Shown here: positions 9,316-18,218 of the stretch, one piece after another
How the letters are laid out: every line of letters starts with the position of its first letter
Numbering within the stretch: the first letter of the stretch is position 1
Assembly (NCBI GenBank): GCA_002730035.1
Contig: PBYU01000094.1
Span: 62,001-126,000 of the forward strand
DNA from: Gammaproteobacteria bacterium
GTDB taxonomy: Bacteria; Pseudomonadota; Gammaproteobacteria; Pseudomonadales; Pseudohongiellaceae
Reading direction: 5' to 3'
DNA: 64,000 bases
The notes under the pieces: generated by a model
The model's database searches: none
What the model was told of the DNA's origin: nothing
The model's input: only the letters and a program-made list of their open reading frames with translations
Made by a program: the position numbers and the translations under genes

Positions 9316-9557
9316 GGTGACTCCTCATGAGTCTCGATCACAGAGCGAATTCAGATATGACCATCCTAGCTGCACCCAAAAGTAGTTGCAGCAGCTTTTC
9401 CGTGAGCGAAGACTGAGACTCGGTAAACACCGAATCGCGAGTGAAGTCGACGCTTTCGTTGAAAACCGAGGAATATGCGCCATTCACGGAATAAGCTGAG
9501 ATCAGCGGGCCGATAATCTGTAGTCTTCAGTAATGATTCGAAAGCGAAGGATTTAGC

Positions 9558-10307
9558 ATGACTGAACATGACCATGAGGACGGCAGAAGAACCACTGCCA
9601 TCGTACTGCTGGCGGTGGCCGCTTATATTGTGCTCTCCAGAATCGGTGTCCTGGATTTTTTCGGTTTAGGTAGTCTTTTCGATTGGGCATTTCGTACCGT
9701 CTGGAATCTTGTACCCGCAGCGATACTGGTAATGGGTGTGCTGTGGCTGGTTCGATCAAACCAGGATGAGAAACCAATTATCGCCTGGTTTGTCACGCTG
9801 TTCGGTCTGGTGCTGCTGATATCCCAATTCGATCTGTTCGGTCTCTCCTTCGGCGATATGTTTTTACCAATCTGGCTGGTCATTATTGCCTTCATGCTCA
9901 TGAATCCCAGGAAATTGCTGCCCCGCTTTCTTAATACCCAGAACGATGAGATCGGGGAAGATAGCGCTACTATCAAATTGGTTGCCTTCATGGGTGGGGG
10001 CGAACTCAATTACACCTGCCGTGATTTAGTGGGCGGTGAGATTATTACCGTCTGGGGTGGTTACAAGGTTGATTTCTCCGAAGCCGACATGGAAGATGAC
10101 TCGATGGAACTGAATCTATGCTGCATTATCGGCGGGGTTGAGATTGTAATTCCACCGAATTGGGAGGTTGAGAAACGCGGCGCTGTTTGCATCATGGGAG
10201 GATTCAGCAATAAGACGAAATGTCTCGCTGAAAAACTGGAATTACCCAGGAAAAAGCTGATTGTTTCGAGACTCGCGTTAATGGGTGGTGGCGAGATCAA
10301 GAACTAG
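9558..10307 (+). CDS. LiaF-like membrane protein
   Basis: 249 residues. The first 115 hold about four hydrophobic segments with the pattern of LiaI/LiaF-type transmembrane regions; the rest is a beta-rich cytoplasmic domain with repeated glycine turns FMGGGELNY, VWGGYKVDF, IIGGVEIVIPPNWEV and IMGGFSNKT, the signature of the LiaF C-terminal domain family. In Firmicutes, LiaF holds the LiaRS envelope-stress system inactive. Here it directly precedes a LytS-type kinase and a LytTR regulator (gap 37 bases), so by analogy it may modulate that pair. The regulator frame is interrupted, so the pathway may not work. The gene ends in TAG, showing that amber is an ordinary stop in this genome. Confidence 0.82.
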   Translation: MTEHDHEDGRRTTAIVLLAVAAYIVLSRIGVLDFFGLGSLFDWAFRTVWNLVPAAILVMGVLWLVRSNQDEKPIIAWFVTLFGLVLLISQFDLFGLSFGDMFLPIWLVIIAFMLMNPRKLLPRFLNTQNDEIGEDSATIKLVAFMGGGELNYTCRDLVGGEIITVWGGYKVDFSEADMEDDSMELNLCCIIGGVEIVIPPNWEVEKRGAVCIMGGFSNKTKCLAEKLELPRKKLIVSRLALMGGGEIKN

Positions 10308-10344
10308 CCGCAGATAATCCATTGATCATTTTCAGTTTGAATCC

Positions 10345-11427
10345 ATGCCCCCATTTTTCAGCTCAATAAACAGAATATTTGTCCTGCTCGCTGTCTGGTC
10401 AGCACTGGCCTTCAGTATCTGCATGCTGCTAAGTGTTACGACCTCGGTTCTTCTGAGAGATTGCCTGTTGCTTTTCGGGCCGCTCTATTTCCTGTGTTTG
10501 CTATTCGTTCTGCCGAATTACTATATCTGTCGAGGCCTGCCTCTCGGTCAGACGGCATGGGCTACCATGCTGGCAAGTCACATGCTGACCCTGTTGGCGA
10601 TCGCGGCTATGTGGGTGCTTGCCGGTCGTGCCTATGCTGGTTTTCTGGATTCGATTAGTCAGCAGCTACTGTTCAATCCGTTATTCGATGAGAGCCTGAC
10701 CATAAACCTGGCGATTGTAGTCATTCAGTTCGAAGCTATCGTGTTAATACATTACCTGTATTTCGCCATGGAGAAGACCCGGGACATTGAGCAGGCAGCA
10801 CTGCAGCAGAAGCTGTTGATTAGCCAGGCAGAGCTGCAAGCGCTAAAAGCCACTGTGCATCCGCACTTTCTATTCAATTCTCTCAACACCCTGTCAAATA
10901 TCGCGCTATCCTCTGGTGAGAAGGCTCACAGATTCTGTTTATTGATCGCGGAATTCTTACGTTACAGCGTTGCATACAGCGACAAGAGTACGGCGACTCT
11001 AAGCGATGAACTGGAGCATATACAAAACTATCTGGGAATCGAGAGAGAGCGTTTCGGTGAACGCCTGCAAACCAGCTTCGAAATAGACGACGGTTTGCTG
11101 GATACCGTAGTGCCTCCATTGAATTTGTTTCCCGTAGTTGAAAACGCCGTAAAGCACGGCATAGATAGTTGCCTGGAAGGAGGAATGCTATCGATAGTGG
11201 TGCGCAGGGGAGAGGAGACGTTGATAATCGAAGTATCTAATCCCGTGGACGAGCTGGGAAGGAAACTCAAAGGAACAGGACATGGCTTATCATCTGTTGA
11301 GCACAGACTCAAAAACCTTTACGGTGGGCAGGCACGTCTGAATATCCGAAGAGAAACCGGCCAGTTTACAGTTCAGATTTACATACCGATTGAGAAAGAA
11401 GCAAATCCTGAGGACCAGGCAGAGTAA
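10345..11427 (+). CDS. LytS/YehU-type sensor histidine kinase
   Basis: 360 residues. Four or so membrane helices fill residues 10-145, followed by a short coiled linker (IEQAALQQKLLISQAELQAL), the phospho-acceptor region HPHFLFNSLNTLSNIA with His at 172 and 174, and an ATP-binding domain ending with the GTGHGLSSVEHRL glycine box. This is the PF06580-type kinase that works with LytTR regulators. No extracellular sensor domain is evident, so it probably senses within the membrane or through the LiaF-like neighbour. The regulator ATG lies 2 bases after its stop, indicating an operon. Confidence 0.93.
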   Translation: MPPFFSSINRIFVLLAVWSALAFSICMLLSVTTSVLLRDCLLLFGPLYFLCLLFVLPNYYICRGLPLGQTAWATMLASHMLTLLAIAAMWVLAGRAYAGFLDSISQQLLFNPLFDESLTINLAIVVIQFEAIVLIHYLYFAMEKTRDIEQAALQQKLLISQAELQALKATVHPHFLFNSLNTLSNIALSSGEKAHRFCLLIAEFLRYSVAYSDKSTATLSDELEHIQNYLGIERERFGERLQTSFEIDDGLLDTVVPPLNLFPVVENAVKHGIDSCLEGGMLSIVVRRGEETLIIEVSNPVDELGRKLKGTGHGLSSVEHRLKNLYGGQARLNIRRETGQFTVQIYIPIEKEANPEDQAE

Positions 11428-11429
11428 CA

Positions 11430-12182
11430 ATGCAAAATTCAGAAAAAATTACTACGGTCATCGTCGACGACGAACCTCATGCCAGGTAGGGATTGCAGCT
11501 GGCTTTGGAAAAATTTGCTGAGTTGGAAGTAATAGAGGTCTGTGAGAATGGCCTGCAGGCGGTAAAAGCAGTCAATGAACTAAAACCACAATTGCTGTTT
11601 CTGGATATTCAAATGCCCAAGCTCGATGGTTTCGATGTGCTGGAGTTGCTAGGAGACCAGGCGCCTTTCGTAATCTTCGTAACAGCTTACGACGAATACG
11701 CCGTCCAGGCCTTCAAAGCCAACGCGGTGGATTATCTGATGAAACCACTAGATCCTGAGCGTCTCGAACAAACGGTTCAGAAGATCATTCAGAGGATCGC
11801 AACAGAGCACCCTGCTCCGACAAGTGAGTGGATTTCAAAATCGGTGCGAGAGAACGAATTACTGCAACGTATACTGGTAAGAGACGGCAGCGATGTGCAC
11901 GTGCTAGCGGTCAATTCCGTTTGTTACATAGAATCAGCGGATGACTATGTTGCTATTCAAACTGAGGACGCAACTCATATCAAATTGGATCGGCTCAACA
12001 AATTGGAAGAGAAGCTGAATCCTCCCCAGTTTTGTCGGATTCACCGATCCTACATCCTCAATATCAATTACCTTTCCCGCATTGAGGCTGAAACCAAAGA
12101 CAGCAAGCTTGCGATTCTTACCAATGGTAAGGTGCTTCCCATTAGCCGCAGTGGGTACGGATTACTAAAAAAATTACTCTGA
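11430..12182 (+). pseudogene. LytTR-family response regulator interrupted by an in-frame amber codon
   Basis: The natural start is the ATG at 11430, two bases after the kinase stop. It encodes MQNSEKITTVIVDDEPHAR, then TAG at 11487-11489 (codon 20), then continues in the same frame with GLQLALEKFAELEV to 12182. The receiver domain needs the acidic pair DDE encoded before the stop; the phospho-acceptor Asp is at codon 59 in LLFLDIQMP. The LytTR DNA-binding domain is intact (RIHRSYILNINYL, ISRSGYGLLKKLL). A restart at the TTG of codon 22 would give 229 residues lacking the first receiver strand and acidic pocket, hence probably no phospho-control. Either a nonsense mutation (for example CAG to TAG) or a sequence error. 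Confidence 0.85.
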
Positions 12183-12206
12183 GGTCAAAGCGTGGTCAGG
12201 TCTTTG

Positions 12207-14816
12207 CTATAGCAAACGCACGCTTCCGCTGTTGCCGTTTACTTCCACCATTTGCCCATCCACGAGATCATGGGTCACGTTCACGATACCCGCGACACAG
12301 GGCTTGCCGTATTCTCGAGCTACCAGCGCGCCGTGTTGCAGTTCGCCGCCCACTTCCAACAACACCGCCGCGGCATTGATAAACAGCGGTGTCCAACCCG
12401 GATCGGTGGTATAGGCAACCAGAATTTCTCCCTTCTCCAGTTCCTTCTCAAACGGATCATGCATTATCTTGACTGGTCCTGTGACAATGCCTGAAGAAAC
12501 CGGAGAACCCGTCAACTGACCAGGCACCTGTTCCACCACTGGCCGCAGAATTCTGCCCCTGGAATCGATGGCATGAGGAAAATGGCGAACCCGTTTAGCC
12601 CTCTCTACATAAGGCTCCCTGCTTGCCAGCACATTCCGTAAGTCAAATTTCGTATCCTGCTGCGCACTTAGAATTTCATCCACCGCAAAATCGAAAATGT
12701 CATCAACCGAGTCCAGTCGGTCCTGCTCCACCCATGACTGTGCCTGCAAAAGCAGATATTCCCTGAGGCGTTTCTGAACGGTGACAAGATGGTCCTTGGG
12801 AATCTCCCGGGAGTGTTCGAAATCACACAAGTACTGGTAAGCCTTAACCAGCTTCTTCTGCTTCTTCTTGGGCAACAGTTCCATGAGTTCCTCATAGGCC
12901 TCATGGCGTTTTTCCTTAAGCAATTTGTGACTCTCGCGAGGGTCGAATTCATGCTCACTTTTCGCCAGCGGGGCGACTTGTCTTAGCAGTACCAGGGGAT
13001 CATCGGCATATTTTGGCTGCACCAGATCCATTTCCAGCGGACCTCTGCAGCCGAAGTCCTCCATGAACTTGTCCCAGCAGGCAAGAAACTCAGCGTTAAC
13101 CGAACGACTTTCTATTTGTTCCGCCAGACTTTTCAGGTCATCAAACGCGACAGGTTCCAACAGCGTCGATAGCTCGTAGATCTTAAGGCCCATGATCATG
13201 ACGATATCGTCCGAACCCGATTTGATCATTTCGATCAGTTGCTTCTGCTGATCTGACTTGTCATCTATCAGCTTGTTCAGACCACCGGTTCCACGGTAAA
13301 CATAAAGTAACAACGCCGGTGCTGAAGTGGCCTGGGAGACTGCAGCCAGCGGAATGAAATAGTGCTTAATGAAATCACTAATATTCAGTTCAACCGGAAG
13401 CGGCTCATTCAGAAATTTATCGAAGACTGAGAGCCGCTCTTCATAGTGCTCTTGAAACTGCTTTGAACGAAATATTGCCTTGATGGTAGAAGTAATCGTA
13501 AGTCTTAGTTTCCAGATTATTTTGCTGAATAGCGGAACCAGTTTGAGTTTTTCCCACACACTGGCCTTAGGAATCAAGTAAGGCTCCAGGTCACACGTAT
13601 CCAAGATATCGGCATAGGTGATGTCGATCATTCGTTTGTTTTCAGCGATGGTTGCCGGCTTCTGCCAGCGCAGCATATTGGTCATATTCACGTTAATTCG
13701 AATATTGGTACTGAAGGTCAGGGCTTCTTTGGGAGATCGAACTATCGTCAAATTTTTGTCGAAATGCTGAAAAAGCAGTTCGCCGATGTACATGAAATAA
13801 TTGTTTGTGATGGTAGAGACGGGGCTGCTCATTGTAATGCCATCTGCGAGACTCTCATCCATATAGAGAATGCGTTTCTCTCCCGGTTTGGTCATCATGC
13901 TATCGGTGATCGGAATAAATGTTGTGATTGGGCGCGCCTGTAACAAATACAACACATCTCGATAGAAAGCCCATTCGATATCCATGGGCTGCTGATAATG
14001 CGCTTCGACACGACTTGTGGTTTCGCTCAGCAGCTTTACCTGCGCATCGTTCAGACTGGCGGTATCTGACTGCTTGCCTCCCTTATCACCCAGCTTGAAC
14101 TTGATCACCTCATGATTGACCTTGTTCACGGTCCAGCTATCCGGTGTTATCTCACCGGATACCAGCGCCTCACCCAGGCCGAAGGCGGCATTGATTACCG
14201 TTTCGTCGTAGTCGTTGTTGATGGGATTCAGCGAAAACGCGACTCCCGCCACGTCGCTTTGCACCAATTCCTGTATCACGACCGCTATGTGGGGAGTATC
14301 AATGCTCATGTCCAATTTGTGTTTGTAAACAAACACTCTGGCATCGAGACAGGACAGATAACAGCGTTGGATGGCATCTGTCAGCTCATCGAATGTGACA
14401 TCGAGCAAGGTTTCATAGAGTCCGGCAAAAGAACTGCCAGCCAGGTCTTCTTCAGGAGAAGAGGACCGCACGGCATATGAATTGCGCTGATCGGCAGATT
14501 GCTTAATGTGGTCGAGTTGTTCTTCTGAAAAACGCAGCGATGCGGCGTAATCCTTCAGCGCATCACAGCGCTGGGTAATCGCTTCGAGATCATCCGGGGA
14601 GGTCTGCAGCATCTGCTGCCATAAATCAGATTCTGCCAGAGTGTGGTTCCACTCCCTGAAAAAATCCACTTTGAGCACGAAGCCCGGGGGAACATTGAAT
14701 CCCGCCTGGCTAAGCCGGATTAGCGACGCCCCCTTACCACCGACTTCCGACAGATCAGGCGCCGCTTCGGAAGATATGGCTACTGAATAGTTATTACTGG
14801 GCAATCTGGCATCCAT
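12207..14816 (-). CDS. PEP synthase / rifampicin phosphotransferase-like enzyme
   Basis: 869 residues with the three-part layout of the dikinase family: an N-terminal ATP-grasp domain starting EVGGKGASLIRLSQAGFNVP (about 1-310), a helical middle, and a C-terminal swivelling phospho-histidine domain. The catalytic His is His828 in LQHGALVAREYGKPC. Length and motif match rifampicin phosphotransferase (about 867 residues) better than PpsA, but they also fit pyruvate-phosphate-dikinase-like proteins of unknown substrate. The middle region is divergent and lacks a recognisable PEP-binding TIM barrel of classical PpsA, so gluconeogenic PEP synthesis is unlikely. Expected chemistry is ATP-dependent phosphoryl transfer through His. 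It is convergent with the LytTR gene, 24 bases away, and shows no operon partner. Confidence 0.8.
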   Translation of the reverse strand: MDARLPSNNYSVAISSEAAPDLSEVGGKGASLIRLSQAGFNVPPGFVLKVDFFREWNHTLAESDLWQQMLQTSPDDLEAITQRCDALKDYAASLRFSEEQLDHIKQSADQRNSYAVRSSSPEEDLAGSSFAGLYETLLDVTFDELTDAIQRCYLSCLDARVFVYKHKLDMSIDTPHIAVVIQELVQSDVAGVAFSLNPINNDYDETVINAAFGLGEALVSGEITPDSWTVNKVNHEVIKFKLGDKGGKQSDTASLNDAQVKLLSETTSRVEAHYQQPMDIEWAFYRDVLYLLQARPITTFIPITDSMMTKPGEKRILYMDESLADGITMSSPVSTITNNYFMYIGELLFQHFDKNLTIVRSPKEALTFSTNIRINVNMTNMLRWQKPATIAENKRMIDITYADILDTCDLEPYLIPKASVWEKLKLVPLFSKIIWKLRLTITSTIKAIFRSKQFQEHYEERLSVFDKFLNEPLPVELNISDFIKHYFIPLAAVSQATSAPALLLYVYRGTGGLNKLIDDKSDQQKQLIEMIKSGSDDIVMIMGLKIYELSTLLEPVAFDDLKSLAEQIESRSVNAEFLACWDKFMEDFGCRGPLEMDLVQPKYADDPLVLLRQVAPLAKSEHEFDPRESHKLLKEKRHEAYEELMELLPKKKQKKLVKAYQYLCDFEHSREIPKDHLVTVQKRLREYLLLQAQSWVEQDRLDSVDDIFDFAVDEILSAQQDTKFDLRNVLASREPYVERAKRVRHFPHAIDSRGRILRPVVEQVPGQLTGSPVSSGIVTGPVKIMHDPFEKELEKGEILVAYTTDPGWTPLFINAAAVLLEVGGELQHGALVAREYGKPCVAGIVNVTHDLVDGQMVEVNGNSGSVRLL

Positions 14817-15052
14817 ATTTGTTGGGGGTCAGAGTAACACTCGTTGCTTGGGGATATCTGGCTCAAACCCACCACACAAGATTGGAAGCACGGGGGTGAA
14901 TGAACAGCGGTCAATTTAGCAGCTCAATACCCATGGTCAAGCTGTATTTGATTGTCCTGTGGCAATAAAGGATGAGTGACTTACTGTGAAAAGATGTTTA
15001 TTCTTCAAATACTTTGTCGAAAACCACATTGAATCACAAACACCATTTCCCG

Positions 15053-15337
15053 ATGAACAAGCTCTCGATAATCATCCTCAGTATCTTCTTGCTAGCCTGT
15101 GACGGCGAAAGCCCTTCTGCCCCTTCAAGAGAATCCGTTACTGCAGACCCTAATGCCGTAACCAGTTTCAACCTCCGAAGTGGTGGGATGCGCGAGCAGT
15201 TGCTGGCTGAGGCTGAAAAGAGGAACGTAGAGCTCTGGATTAATGACGATGGATCGATTGGTCACTACGTCGCTGACGACAAACAAATTAACGATATCTT
15301 TACCTACATCCGTGCCGTTATCTGGGTAAATAACTAA
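15053..15337 (+). CDS. small lipoprotein of unknown function
   Basis: 94 residues from the ATG at 15053, chosen because it starts a proper lipoprotein signal (MNKLSIIILSIFLLAC) with lipobox LLAC; an ATG 39 bases upstream would add a hydrophilic lead. The mature part is short and polar, containing SGGMREQLLAEAEKRNVELW and ending YIRAVIWVNN. The lack of Asp at +2 that would force inner-membrane retention cannot be claimed, because the residue after Cys is in fact Asp (CDGE), which suggests inner-membrane anchoring in Enterobacteria-type Lol sorting. No family recognised. The preceding 230 bases are gene-free. Confidence 0.7.
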   Translation: MNKLSIIILSIFLLACDGESPSAPSRESVTADPNAVTSFNLRSGGMREQLLAEAEKRNVELWINDDGSIGHYVADDKQINDIFTYIRAVIWVNN

Positions 15338-15420
15338 TTTCATTTCCAGCTCTCAGGGCTACTGCTGATTTTTTTCGCTAGTGCGATAACTGTCACGTGC
15401 GTAAAGATTGGGGTATTACG

Positions 15421-15786
15421 ATGACACGCTTCCCGGGCATCATGGCGATGATGGCTATTTCTGCGCTATTGATTGGCTGTGATATAGAACCGGTCAGTGT
15501 TGGAACCTGGGATATTGAAGTAGCAACAGACTCAGGTATGCAGTTCTCAGTCTGGACCATTACCGCCGACGCAATCATCACTGTGGCCGGTGATCCTGAA
15601 AGATCCTTGAATGAGGTCGTCCTGGCAGGCAGCAGGATTATGTGGTCGGCGGAACTACCCAATCCCAATGATTCCTCGGGTGAATTGCTGAACATGAATT
15701 TCCGAGGAACCGTCGATGGCAACAACCTGCAGGGAACCCTGTTCTCCACACTTAGCAATTTCTCGGTTTCCGGTACACGGCAGTAG
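15421..15786 (+). CDS. small lipoprotein of unknown function
   Basis: 121 residues from the ATG at 15421; a GTG at 15397 would add eight residues before the signal. The signal ends in the lipobox ALLIGC and, like the neighbour, Asp follows the Cys. The mature domain is beta-rich (GTWDIEVATDSGMQFSVWTI, GNNLQGTLFSTLSNFSVSGTR) and looks like a small lipocalin-like or single beta-sheet domain that ends immediately at TAG. Such patterns occur in small secreted domains that compare a 'wild' and modified state, but no function is assigned. It probably forms a pair with the lipoprotein 84 bases upstream. Confidence 0.72.
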   Translation: MTRFPGIMAMMAISALLIGCDIEPVSVGTWDIEVATDSGMQFSVWTITADAIITVAGDPERSLNEVVLAGSRIMWSAELPNPNDSSGELLNMNFRGTVDGNNLQGTLFSTLSNFSVSGTRQ

Positions 15787-15939
15787 CCCGGAAAGGAAGG
15801 AAGAAAACGGCAAGATGCGTCGCGAGGGCGATGAGACCAGCTTTGCCAGATTCCCTGCTATTGCTACGGCGTTTGCCAGGGCTGCATGACACTCTGGCAC
15901 ATCGTACGGTGTAGAACAGAACTGCAGCCGTTCGCAGCG

Positions 15940-16869
15940 CTAAATAAAATCCAGGTGCTGCAGTAAAAGCCTCTTGAATGCTGCTGGATCCTTAATCACC
16001 TGCTGGGCACCCTGTTGAGCCCGCACCAACGATTCCTGCCGCGACAACCAGAAGCTCGTTGCCGCGAGTTGTTGAGCAGCCTGCCAGTGCTCTTGTTCTA
16101 AACTCGTGAACTTGCGGCGGCTTTCATAAGCCTCCAAAAATTCCCCTCTCATTTCGCTGTCAACGAGACCTTCGTCATTGAGACACCAGTCATTTACCGC
16201 AATTGCGATATCCAATATCAGGGCTTCTGTTCCAGCATAATAAAAATCTATCACAGCTGATACTTCACCTTCATCGAACAGTATATTGTCTCTGAATAAA
16301 TCTCGATGTATTACCGCTCTGGGTATATTCAAACCTTGAACTTTGTCTTGCAGGACTAACATATCTTCGACTATTTGGTTCTCGTCGTCAGATAGAGAGG
16401 GTTTAACATAATTCCAGGAGCGCCTCATCCAATCTATATCTCCAGGGCAGGAATTTCGCAGTGGCAATGTCAAACTCTGCTGATGAATATTCACCAAGAA
16501 CAGAGCGACCTTTCTAACTTCTTCACAATTCGGGTGTTCAATGTGTTTTCCCATAACGAATGGGTATAACAGTACCGGTTTATCAGCAATCATCTGCATT
16601 TCTGAACCATCGGTATCTTGCATGGGGCAGGGTACTGGCAGGCCTCTAGCGTTAAGGGCACTGGTTAACTCGATGTAAAACGGTAGTTCTGCGCTGCTGA
16701 AGGATTCAAAGAGCGTAAGCACCAGCTGTTCTCCGTTTTCGAGAACCAGAAAATAGGTGGTATTCTCAATTCCGTCCTCAGCACCTCTAAAACTTTGCAA
16801 AGCGCCTAAATCATAGCGTGTAAGCAATTCTCCAATTTGCATCTTCGTGAGTTTGGTATAGACAGCCAT
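15940..16869 (-). CDS. thrB: homoserine kinase, type II
   Basis: 309 residues, typical for the aminoglycoside-phosphotransferase-like homoserine kinase of many proteobacteria. Landmarks are the start MAVYTKLTKMQIGELLTRYD, the nucleotide-loop region RGAEDGIENTTYFL, the catalytic loop IHRDLFRDNILFDEG and the metal-binding VIDFYYAG. It phosphorylates homoserine with ATP in threonine synthesis. No thrA or thrC adjoins, which is usual for this type. A long hairpin at 16900-16947 separates it from the upstream selenoprotein gene, so it probably has its own promoter in the 100-base gap. Confidence 0.93.
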   Translation of the reverse strand: MAVYTKLTKMQIGELLTRYDLGALQSFRGAEDGIENTTYFLVLENGEQLVLTLFESFSSAELPFYIELTSALNARGLPVPCPMQDTDGSEMQMIADKPVLLYPFVMGKHIEHPNCEEVRKVALFLVNIHQQSLTLPLRNSCPGDIDWMRRSWNYVKPSLSDDENQIVEDMLVLQDKVQGLNIPRAVIHRDLFRDNILFDEGEVSAVIDFYYAGTEALILDIAIAVNDWCLNDEGLVDSEMRGEFLEAYESRRKFTSLEQEHWQAAQQLAATSFWLSRQESLVRAQQGAQQVIKDPAAFKRLLLQHLDFI

Positions 16870-16899
16870 AATTAATTCAACAATCCAGGCCCAATCAAA

Positions 16900-16947
16900 A
16901 TGGGGCTAGAGAATCTATGCAGCGCGGCATAAATACTCTGGCCCCAA
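16900..16947 (-). terminator. hairpin terminator after the selenoprotein gene
   Basis: A long imperfect inverted repeat of about 21 bases per arm with a 4-6 base loop (plus-strand arms TGGGGCTAGAG... and ...CTCTGGCCCCA). Read on the minus strand it follows the stop of the GrdB-like gene by 25 bases and is trailed by CATTTTGATT, a short U-rich tail. It lies 30 bases upstream of thrB, so it likely insulates the two genes. Confidence 0.55.
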
Positions 16948-16972
16948 TCACTATTCGGTAGCACAGAGGCTA

Positions 16973-18118
16973 CTATCGATCGCCCGGTGCCATATAGAAC
17001 CAGATCGGTCGCTTCTCACCCGACGCCTGCATCGCAGCCCTTGCAGCCAGCAGAATTTCACCGACTTCGGTCTCACCGAAGAACCAGTTCGTGCCGGCCC
17101 ACGCTGCCGGTATATGATCGCTTAAACCGAGGGCAGCAAGCTCATAATAGCCGCGAATGTCCTGTGCAACTCTAGACGGGATTCCTGGAATACCCGCCTG
17201 CTTCCACGGCGTGCCATCCACTACCCTTATCAGCGCTTCGATGGCGCGTTCCAGTTCATCGACACTAATTACCCGACCCGTGCCAGCGCGATTACCATAC
17301 CTGGCTATGCCGCGGTCATAGGCGGGTCGCAGTCCGCGGAATTCGTCGATAACCGCAGGCAGCTCCTCGTTTGAGCGAGGCGGTAACGGGCAAGCCAGCC
17401 CTTCCGCGCCGCCCTCTTCGACGGACTCCGCAAATTCTTCCAGCACCGGCTGTTGCGCTTGCAGTAGTGAAAATGCATGACTCAGAACTCGGTGTTGAAA
17501 TTCTGCATCATCGGGTTTTCCTAACGGGCGTCCCAGGGGAAAATCGCATAGCAAACCACGCGGTGGTGCCGTGCTCTCGATTTGTTTCCGCACCGAACCC
17601 AGTGCAACAGTGGCTATACCTGCAGTCTCGAATATGTGCGCTAGCGTACTCACGGTACGCGTGCAAAGAGGTCAGACCGGGGTGAAGATTACAACGTCGA
17701 CACCGGATTCCTTCAAAAATTTGGCACCGGCCGGCCCGCTGTCCGTGCGTATGGCACTGAGGTCGAACTGGTTGCCCGCATAGGACAGGTGGATATCCGA
17801 CACCTTGCCAATCTTGCCGACGGCTTCGAGTTCATCGAGGCGATCCAATGGAATCACCGTATTGAAATCCGCGGCGAAACCAATAGCGTCGAAATTCGGG
17901 CTCCAGTGACCGGTCTGATAATCCCGCTTGCGGTTATCCAGCACCCGGTAACCGACATCGGCCGGCGCAAAATCTTCCTGTCCTTCATGGTGTAGCGAAG
18001 CGGTACTTACGATAGCGACCGTAGCCTCGCTCAGCTCCGGCGGCTGTGTGAAGGCGACCTGTTCGAATACCGGCGCCTCCATGTCTTCCGCCATGGCTTT
18101 CACTTGCGTATCTGACAT
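16973..18118 (-). CDS. probable selenoprotein: glycine/sarcosine/proline reductase B (GrdB/PrdB)-like protein
   Basis: One continuous frame of 381 residues if UGA at 17672-17674 is read as selenocysteine (Sec149). The sequence across it is GVDVVIFTPV-U-PLCTRTVST, i.e. a UxxC redox motif at the place where GrdB/PrdB-family proteins carry Sec or Cys. Upstream half: ATVAIVSTASLHHEGQEDF, RDYQTGHW, DFNTVIPLDRLDEL and LSYAG, matching the family order. Downstream half: HIFETAGIATVALGSVRKQI and LCDFPLGRPLG. Homology therefore spans the UGA without gap. A SECIS-like hairpin follows (next entry). GAGGG precedes the ATG at 18118. No GrdA/GrdC partner is nearby, so the substrate is unknown; aerobic relatives are uncharacterised. 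Without Sec machinery it would be a nonsense-split gene. Confidence 0.8.
17644..17674 (-). promoter_or_regulatory. UGA selenocysteine codon with bacterial SECIS-like hairpin
   Basis: On the minus strand the UGA (17674-17672) is followed after 11 bases by GCGUAC-CGUGA-GUACGC: a perfect six-pair stem with a five-base loop. Counting U of UGA as 1, the loop occupies 21-25 with G22 and U23, close to the essential loop G/U at 23-24 in E. coli fdhF. The loop-to-UGA distance and a G within the first two loop bases meet the published rules for bacterial SECIS elements. A weak lower helix (UGC/GCA) can extend it. Confidence 0.72.
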
Positions 18119-18218
18119 GTTAACCCTCGCTTAACTAATTCTTATGCTCTATTCGTACTGTGGCCTATACTACCTTGCTTGCTGGAGTGTTCCTATTCAT
18201 TAGCCACGTAGAGATATT

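Noticed and set aside
11487-11489. TAG as a recoded (pyrrolysine-like) codon
   Set aside because: TAG ends several intact genes in this window (for example at 10307, 39563, 46198, 47886), so it is an ordinary stop.
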